64,000 bases of DNA from Streptococcus salivarius (GTDB lineage: Bacteria > Bacillota > Bacilli > Lactobacillales > Streptococcaceae): NCBI RefSeq assembly GCF_002094975.1, contig NZ_CP015283.1, positions 1,845,501-1,909,500 of the forward strand, in the 5' to 3' direction. Both the position numbers and the translations under genes were made by a program. The notes below the pieces were generated by a model. The model was not told the origin of the DNA and did not search any database. It worked only from the letters and a program-made list of their open reading frames with translations. This document shows, one piece after another, positions 58,646 to 64,000 of this stretch (position 1 is the first letter of the stretch; every line of letters starts with the position of its first letter).

Positions 58646-59433
58646 TGACCTATACTTCACTCAAATCTCCAGAAAATCGTGACTACACCTACGACCTAAA
58701 TGTTGCCCACCTTTATGGTAATCTGCTCAATACCTACGGTGACAACGGTAATGTCCTTATGATCAAATACGTGGGTGAAAAACTTGGTGCTAAGATGACC
58801 TTCGACATCGTTTCAGTTGGTGATGACTTCGATAAGGACCACTACGACATGGTCTTCTTTGGAGGTGGTCAAGACTACGAACAATCTATCGTTGCCAAAG
58901 ATCTCCCATCTAAACGTGATGCCATTGGTCAATTCATCCAAGATAATAAAGTAATCCTAGCCATCTGTGGTGGTTTCCAACTTCTTGGACAATATTACAT
59001 CCAGGCTAACGGTGTCCGTATTGATGGTATCGGCGTCATGGGCCACTACACCCTTAATCAAGAAAATAACCGTTACATCGGTGATATCAAAATCCATAAC
59101 GAAGAGTTTGATGAAACTTACTATGGTTTTGAAAATCACCAAGGGCGTACCTTCCTTTCTGATGACGAAAAACCACTTGGCAAAGTGGTCTACGGTAATG
59201 GTAATAACAAGGAAGATGGTACTGAAGGGGTCCACTATAAAAATGTTTATGGTAGCTACTTCCATGGACCAATTCTTTCTCGTAACGCCAACCTTGCCTA
59301 CCGCTTGGTCACAACTGCCCTTCGTAACAAATATGGCCAAGACATTGAATTGCCAAGTTATGATGACATTCTCTCAAGTGAGATTGCTGAAGAATACGCA
59401 GATACTAAATCAAAAGCAGAATTTGAGAAATAA
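58645..59433 (+). CDS. gatD: Lipid II isoglutaminyl synthase, glutamine amidotransferase subunit GatD
   Basis: Supplies ammonia to MurT. 262-residue class I-type amidotransferase with the nucleophile Cys108 in [10 protein letters not shown], the [10 protein letters not shown] oxyanion motif, and the catalytic His in GSYFHGPIL. Start overlaps the murT stop by one base and has AAGGAG at 58631-58636 inside murT. A bidirectional terminator follows. Confidence 0.93.
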   Translation: MTYTSLKSPENRDYTYDLNVAHLYGNLLNTYGDNGNVLMIKYVGEKLGAKMTFDIVSVGDDFDKDHYDMVFFGGGQDYEQSIVAKDLPSKRDAIGQFIQDNKVILAICGGFQLLGQYYIQANGVRIDGIGVMGHYTLNQENNRYIGDIKIHNEEFDETYYGFENHQGRTFLSDDEKPLGKVVYGNGNNKEDGTEGVHYKNVYGSYFHGPILSRNANLAYRLVTTALRNKYGQDIELPSYDDILSSEIAEEYADTKSKAEFEK

Positions 59434-59448
59434 TTCTATGACATAGCA

Positions 59449-59478
59449 AAATAGCGAAACCCAAAGGTTTCGCTATTT
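59449..59478. terminator. Bidirectional terminator between gatD and mprF
   Basis: Perfect 13-base stem AAATAGCGAAACC/GGTTTCGCTATTT with a four-base loop and A/T tracts on both flanks, between two convergent genes. Confidence 0.92.
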
Positions 59479-59485
59479 TTTATAT

Positions 59486-62041
59486 CTATTTCCAAAGACG
59501 TCTTTTCTTCAATCTGTCTTCAATTTTACGATTATCAATCCTTAAAATGGCAATCATATCAAACAAGAGCCAAGTTCGTTTAGGATAAACAATGTATTTT
59601 GGAGACCATATTGGAGAAAACTTCTCCTTATAACGTTGGAGTCCACTAAAAGAGTAAAAACGTTGTGCAAAGACATAGACCAAATTGGCAACCTTCTCTT
59701 CCAAGAAGCTATCTTCTTCAGTACCCACATTCGCGAGTGGAGCCATTCCCATATCAAAGTATTGCTTTCCTTCCGCTTGGAAGTACTGGAAGAGTTTGAC
59801 AAAGAGGTAATCCATGATGCCTTCAGGAGCCTTTTCAAAATCATAACGCATAAGGTCAATCGTCGCCACCCGTTTGTTATTGGTTGGCATGATGTTGGCA
59901 AAGGCTACAATTTCTCCTTCCTCACTCTCAACAATAGCAATCGGTGCCTGCTGCAGATAAGCTTCATCAAAGAAACCAAGAGAGAAACCCTTCTCCTTAC
60001 GACCGTTAAGCCAAATATCTGAGACAGCCTTCATTTCTTGCATCTGAGTCTCTGAAAATGGAGGATCAAGTAACTTAAACTGGAAACCTGCTTTTTCGAC
60101 ACGATTGGTTGGTTTACGGAACTTCTTACCATGCTTACCATCGACAGAGAATGTCGTCAAATCAACCATGGCGTTTTCCCCAAATTTCATAAAATCAAAG
60201 CCATAATCATGAAGCATCAGGGTAATACTCTCGTCTGCCTCATAAAACAAGGCTTGTAAATTCCAATCTGATAGTGTCTTCAAGAAAGATTCCCAAGCTG
60301 CTCGGTAATAGTTTTCATTACCAATTGGATTTCCCATAACCACACACTTATTGCTGGTTTGTGCAAATTGGAAAACTACCTGGTCTTGTCCATCGACACG
60401 ATACCAAAAGAGGCGTTTATCATGTAAATAAGCCAAGGCACTTTCTGATGCACCTCCGTATTTCTCAAGGAGAGCTGTAAAGCGCTCATCATCCATACTT
60501 TGACCAAAAGTCCTGCGGGGTGCCAAAATTCTCAAGACTCCCCAAACAATAGTTGCAATGATAACTGATGCCAGTAAAATATCAAACCAAATATGAACAA
60601 AATGTCCAAGAACATCCCGGTTCTTAGGTGGCAATAAATGAGACCAAAAACCGCTGCCACCCAGAACAAGAAGAACCAGAATAGTAAAGGCTAGGAAAAG
60701 GAAATCCTTGGTTTTGTCTTCCCAACTATAAACAAAGTAACGATGATACAACCTCTTTCTGATGATCAACATAAGCACCAAAGAGAGTACAATTAGGAAT
60801 GACATAGCCCAAGAAATACCATTGAGATTGACATAAATCAAGGTCAAGACAAAGGTTATTAAGGAAGCAATGAAAGCTCCCTTCACCCGACGTCTGATGA
60901 GACGAGCCATGAAAATGAATAGAGTTCCAAATAGGATACTTGGGAATTGCCAAATCAACTGTTCCTGAATAGGATTAAAACGGCTAATAAAGTAGACATT
61001 TGCCAAGCGTTCTGGGATTAAGGCTGACAAAATCAAGAAAATCCCTGAAAAACGTAGCAAATACACAAGAAAGCGGTGGAGACTTCCACCAAATACTCGT
61101 GAAGAAAGTTTGAAGTATTTCTCGTTGATACGCCCTCCCATGTGTTTGAAAAAGAAGACAACACCTAACAAGAAAGGAATAATGTAGTAGGTTAAACGAA
61201 AGAGCAAGAGCAGACTAACCGCTAGAGCATTGCTAACCCCCATAGAGGTCAGACCGGTAATCACAATCAAATCGAAACTACCAATCCCACCCGGAATCAT
61301 AGAGAAGATACCAATAATAACTGCTAGGAAATAAAGAGGAATCAAATTATAAAGAGGAACATGCAAGCCCATTAAATAAGCTACACTTACAAAGCTTCCA
61401 AGGGCCGTTCCCCATTCAGCTGTCGAAGCTAAAAGAAGACTTAGCCTCGTTTTCAATGGTACTTGACCAAAATAGGCTAATTTTTCACGACTAGAAACAA
61501 AGAAAATAAAAGGCAGATAAAGGAAAATCCCCAATAACAGTAACCAATACTTTCTTAAATCTGGACTTAGAGGGAAGAACCAAAAGACAGCGAATACCAA
61601 ACCACTTAAAAGGGATAGGCCCGACATAAAGTAAGGCAATAAACGAGAAAGTGCCTTAACACCCGTCTTTTCCTGCCCATCCTCAGAATAAAAGGAATAT
61701 CTCAGACCCACATCGACCAAACCAGCAAAACCAGCTAAATTATTAATGGTGTTAACAGCCCAACTAGTTTCTAAGATATAGGATTTGGAATAATCCGTTT
61801 CTAGCTCCTTATTCAGTATGATGTCATAAAAGAGCATAGGGGAGACAGCGACTAGTCCGATGATAGCCATCAAAACAAGATGCCAAATAGACAAACCGCC
61901 CAGAGCTGACTCAAGTGACTCTAAAGTGATGGTCCGTTTGAGGCGAACCAATTCTATGACGACAAGAACCGTAATCGAGATAAAGAAGATAGATTTAACG
62001 GCCGCTTTTAAAGGTTGAAGTCTCTCTAAAAGACGCTTCAT
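59486..62041 (-). CDS. mprF: Lysylphosphatidylglycerol synthetase/flippase MprF
   Basis: Transfers an amino acid, usually lysine, from tRNA to phosphatidylglycerol and flips the product outward, reducing the negative surface charge and sensitivity to cationic peptides. 851 residues: an N-terminal flippase of about 14 helices (to about residue 510) and a cytosolic C-terminal DUF2156 synthase domain with YGGASESALAYLHDKRLFWY and KGFSLGFFDEAYLQQAPIA. Which amino acid is used cannot be told from sequence. Overlaps the hydrolase gene by four bases. Confidence 0.93.
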   Translation of the reverse strand: MKRLLERLQPLKAAVKSIFFISITVLVVIELVRLKRTITLESLESALGGLSIWHLVLMAIIGLVAVSPMLFYDIILNKELETDYSKSYILETSWAVNTINNLAGFAGLVDVGLRYSFYSEDGQEKTGVKALSRLLPYFMSGLSLLSGLVFAVFWFFPLSPDLRKYWLLLLGIFLYLPFIFFVSSREKLAYFGQVPLKTRLSLLLASTAEWGTALGSFVSVAYLMGLHVPLYNLIPLYFLAVIIGIFSMIPGGIGSFDLIVITGLTSMGVSNALAVSLLLLFRLTYYIIPFLLGVVFFFKHMGGRINEKYFKLSSRVFGGSLHRFLVYLLRFSGIFLILSALIPERLANVYFISRFNPIQEQLIWQFPSILFGTLFIFMARLIRRRVKGAFIASLITFVLTLIYVNLNGISWAMSFLIVLSLVLMLIIRKRLYHRYFVYSWEDKTKDFLFLAFTILVLLVLGGSGFWSHLLPPKNRDVLGHFVHIWFDILLASVIIATIVWGVLRILAPRRTFGQSMDDERFTALLEKYGGASESALAYLHDKRLFWYRVDGQDQVVFQFAQTSNKCVVMGNPIGNENYYRAAWESFLKTLSDWNLQALFYEADESITLMLHDYGFDFMKFGENAMVDLTTFSVDGKHGKKFRKPTNRVEKAGFQFKLLDPPFSETQMQEMKAVSDIWLNGRKEKGFSLGFFDEAYLQQAPIAIVESEEGEIVAFANIMPTNNKRVATIDLMRYDFEKAPEGIMDYLFVKLFQYFQAEGKQYFDMGMAPLANVGTEEDSFLEEKVANLVYVFAQRFYSFSGLQRYKEKFSPIWSPKYIVYPKRTWLLFDMIAILRIDNRKIEDRLKKRRLWK

Positions 62042-62757
62042 GCCACCACCTCTTTTCGACTAATTCTCACAAGCTCACGAATCATTTGATTGAAAATCTT
62101 ATATTTACGTTGAGCTAGACGATGCCCTTCTCGACGTTGGACATAAAGCTTATGAATTGGAAAGAGTTCCGAAATCTCCCTAGAATGCCTGATACTGATA
62201 ACATCCCTTTGCCCCATAACTACCCAAACAGGATAGGCAGCCTGATGTAGACGTTCCCTATCTAGTGGCAAGTCATGAAGCATAAGCCCCGTTACCTGAG
62301 CCATGATATCCATTTTAGATGAAAATGGTGACAAGGCTTTTAAGCAAAGATATTGTATATAGACCGCGAATCTTGAGCGTCTCGTCAACCCATTAAAGGT
62401 CATATTTCCCGCATTAAGCAAGAGCCCTGCAATCCGGTCAGGATAACGACTAGCATAAACCATAGCCAAATTGGCACCGTCACTATGACCGACAAATAAG
62501 GCCTTCTTGATATTCAAATATTGCAAAATTTCCTCCAAATCGGCAGCCATCTGTTCAAAGGTCATCTTAACACTTTGACGACTGGACCTGCCGTGATTAC
62601 GACTATCAATGAAAATTAAACGATAGTCTCGATACAGAATTCCTTGCTTACCAAAGTAATTTCCTGACAAATTATTGCCATGCAAAAAAACAATTGGAAA
62701 GCCTTTACCGAGATCACGATAATAGATGATTTGACCATCTTTCACTTTGAATTCCAT
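62038..62757 (-). CDS. Alpha/beta hydrolase upstream of mprF
   Basis: 239-residue alpha/beta hydrolase. HGNN at VFLHGNNLSG forms the oxyanion loop, the nucleophile elbow is FVGHSDGANLAM (Ser about residue 94), and the catalytic His is probably EGHRLAQRK near the C-terminus. No signal peptide. It overlaps mprF by four bases and is surely cotranscribed; a role in lipid metabolism next to MprF is plausible but unproven. Confidence 0.85.
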   Translation of the reverse strand: MEFKVKDGQIIYYRDLGKGFPIVFLHGNNLSGNYFGKQGILYRDYRLIFIDSRNHGRSSRQSVKMTFEQMAADLEEILQYLNIKKALFVGHSDGANLAMVYASRYPDRIAGLLLNAGNMTFNGLTRRSRFAVYIQYLCLKALSPFSSKMDIMAQVTGLMLHDLPLDRERLHQAAYPVWVVMGQRDVISIRHSREISELFPIHKLYVQRREGHRLAQRKYKIFNQMIRELVRISRKEVVA

Positions 62758-62920
62758 AATATTACCTACCTTTTCACTAACGCATTCTTATACGATAATT
62801 AGTCTTATAAGGCATTGAGGCTGATGAATTGGACTTACTCATTCCAAAATCATCTAACCCTCTTCACTCCATTATAACACTTCCACTAGGAAAGAGTCAG
62901 AATATTTGTGCATTTTCTGC

Positions 62921-62946
62921 AAAAAGAAAAAGCCTTTTCAGGCTTC
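62921..62946 (-). terminator. Terminator of the YiaA-like gene
   Basis: Minus-strand hairpin GAAGCCT/AGGCTTTTTC with a four-base loop and T-run, a few bases after the stop codon at 62952. Confidence 0.75.
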
Positions 62947-62951
62947 TCTTC

Positions 62952-63212
62952 TTATTGTTCGAAAGTTTGTTGAGCGATGAGTTTGTTATAGTTTTCTTCA
63001 TCTTCTTGGTTATCACGGACAACCTTAGATACTGTAAATGATGATGAAATCAATCCTACACATCCCATGAGGTAGTAACCCTTAACCATCAAAGGCTCTT
63101 TAAGGGTATAGAGGCCTACCAACATCAAGATTACGAAGAAGGCAAATGATCCCCATGCCATCATGTTGAAAGATGTTGTGTTACGATACACTTTTTTCTT
63201 TACTTTGTTCAT
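62952..63212 (-). CDS. YiaA/YiaB-type two-helix membrane protein
   Basis: 86 residues with two membrane helices, MAWGSFAFFVILMLVGLYTL and KGYYLMGCVGLISSSFTVS, and an acidic C-terminal tail (NQEDEENYNKL). Matches the YiaAB two-helix domain. Function unknown. It has its own promoter (-35 TTGTGA 63266-63271, 17-base spacer, -10 TATACT 63243-63248) and AAGGAGA ribosome site. Confidence 0.85.
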   Translation of the reverse strand: MNKVKKKVYRNTTSFNMMAWGSFAFFVILMLVGLYTLKEPLMVKGYYLMGCVGLISSSFTVSKVVRDNQEDEENYNKLIAQQTFEQ

Positions 63213-63242
63213 AAAGTTAGTCTCCTTTTATATACTAAGACT

Positions 63243-63271
63243 AGTATACCAACAATGTAAGCCTTTCACAA
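63243..63271 (-). promoter_or_regulatory. Promoter of the YiaA-like gene
   Basis: Minus-strand -35 TTGTGA, 17-base spacer, -10 TATACT; the leader is about 25 nt. Confidence 0.65.
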
Positions 63272-63301
63272 CTCAAAGCATGAAAAGGTTTTCATCATCC
63301 C

Positions 63302-64000
63302 TTAACCTTCCAATTGTTCTGATAAATCACTCCACTCTTCCATCAGAGCTTCTTGAGAAACTGATAAGTCATCCAGCTCTTTCTGCAAGTCAGACAATTC
63401 CACCACTTCATTTGTTTCAAGCATGGCAGCAGAAATTTCCTCCAAGCGTTCCTCAATTGTCTCTAGCTCATTTTCAATTTGCTCAATGCGTCGACTTAGT
63501 TTACGCATCTCTTTTTGATTGGCTTTTTGAGCTTGATAATCACTAGCACCCGCTGAAGCCACTTGGACTTCCTCTGATACTTGATTTTCCTCTGCCTCAA
63601 GACGTGCTAACTCTTCAAGCTCCGCCTTCTTCTCAAGGTAGTAATCGTAGTCTCCAAGATAAATGGTTGCTCCATCCTCAGAAATTTCCATCACTTTGGT
63701 TGCCACTCGGTTGATAAAGTAACGGTCGTGGCTGACAAAAAGAAGCGTTCCATCAAAGTCAATGAGGGCATTTTCCAAGACTTCCTTACTATCAATGTCC
63801 AAGTGGTTGGTCGGCTCATCTAGGATGAGGAAATTGTTGTTTTCCATTGATAATTTAGCTAGGAGCAGGCGAGCCTTCTCACCACCCGAAAGCATAGAAA
63901 CCGACTTTTTGACATCATCTCCTGAGAAGAGAAAGGCTCCCAGACGGTTACGAATCTCAACTTCAGGAGTTGTCGCAAAATCATTCCACAACTCATCAAG
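63302..64000 (-). CDS. ABC-F family ATPase (partial, N-terminal part outside window)
   Basis: C-terminal third (about 233 codons visible) of an ABC-F protein, soluble ATPases acting on ribosomes. Visible are the signature LSGGEKARLLLAKL, Walker B FLILDEPTNHLDI, the H-loop FVSHDRYF of the second ABC domain, and a C-terminal acidic coiled coil rich in Glu and Leu. The reading frame is open to position 64000, so the start is beyond the window. Uup/YdiF-like family members have such a coiled-coil tail; a resistance role cannot be inferred. Confidence 0.92.
   Translation of the reverse strand, partial: LDELWNDFATTPEVEIRNRLGAFLFSGDDVKKSVSMLSGGEKARLLLAKLSMENNNFLILDEPTNHLDIDSKEVLENALIDFDGTLLFVSHDRYFINRVATKVMEISEDGATIYLGDYDYYLEKKAELEELARLEAEENQVSEEVQVASAGASDYQAQKANQKEMRKLSRRIEQIENELETIEERLEEISAAMLETNEVVELSDLQKELDDLSVSQEALMEEWSDLSEQLEG

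Overview
The window looks like chromosome of a low-GC oral streptococcus of the salivarius group, most likely Streptococcus salivarius. The main reason is a tandem array of three secreted GH70 glucosyltransferases (glucansucrases). Two of them have predicted lengths of 1518 and 1599 residues from their best-supported starts, and from memory these equal the lengths reported for GtfJ and GtfK of S. salivarius. A complete histidine operon, rhamnose precursor genes, c-di-AMP synthase, MurT/GatD and MprF fit the same lineage. Nearly all genes are on the minus strand. Only two short plus-strand pairs interrupt this: VTC/DUF4956 and murT/gatD. Species assignment is inference; I saw no tRNA, rRNA, insertion sequence, prophage or CRISPR array.

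Layout from left to right. Positions 1-9.3 kb hold housekeeping genes: partial apt, recJ, then hflX - unknown - rnz - SDR - methyltransferase - GNAT, and rodA with a long basic tail. Positions 9.5-24 kb hold the glucosyltransferases, each with its own extended -10 promoter, a short leader opening with an inverted repeat, and a terminator. Positions 24.2-28.4 kb hold an uncharacterised surface module: a GT2-GtrA protein and a DUF4353 lipoprotein diverge from a VTC-domain protein and a DUF4956 membrane protein. A frameshifted lipoprotein follows at 28.5-29.3 kb. Positions 29.5-36.9 kb are the operon hisC-hisZ-hisG-hisD-hisB-hisH-hisA-hisF-hisI-hisE behind a T-box leader. Next come a NAGPA-type protein with a small membrane protein, and a hemW - thioesterase - HAD - membrane protein - PHP phosphatase operon (39-43 kb). 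The PHP protein could supply the histidinol-phosphatase step that the his operon lacks.

Positions 43-50 kb carry two poorly known envelope proteins, rmlA-rmlC-rmlB (no rmlD here) and a secreted esterase. Positions 50-57 kb carry an FAD oxidoreductase, a ZIP transporter, a Nif3-like protein, trmK, a GtrA protein, glmM, cdaR and cdaA. Divergent from cdaA are murT and gatD, which amidate lipid II. The right end holds mprF with an alpha/beta hydrolase, a YiaA-like protein and the C-terminal part of an ABC-F ATPase.

Much of the window concerns the cell surface: glucan synthesis, rhamnose supply, peptidoglycan precursor supply and amidation, c-di-AMP and lipid lysinylation. The most unusual signals lie in noncoding DNA: matched 5' hairpins on the three gtf transcripts, a hairpin between the Shine-Dalgarno site and the start codon of glmM, a probable leaderless murT mRNA, a repeat-flanked structured leader before the VTC gene, and nested palindromes in the rml and his regions.
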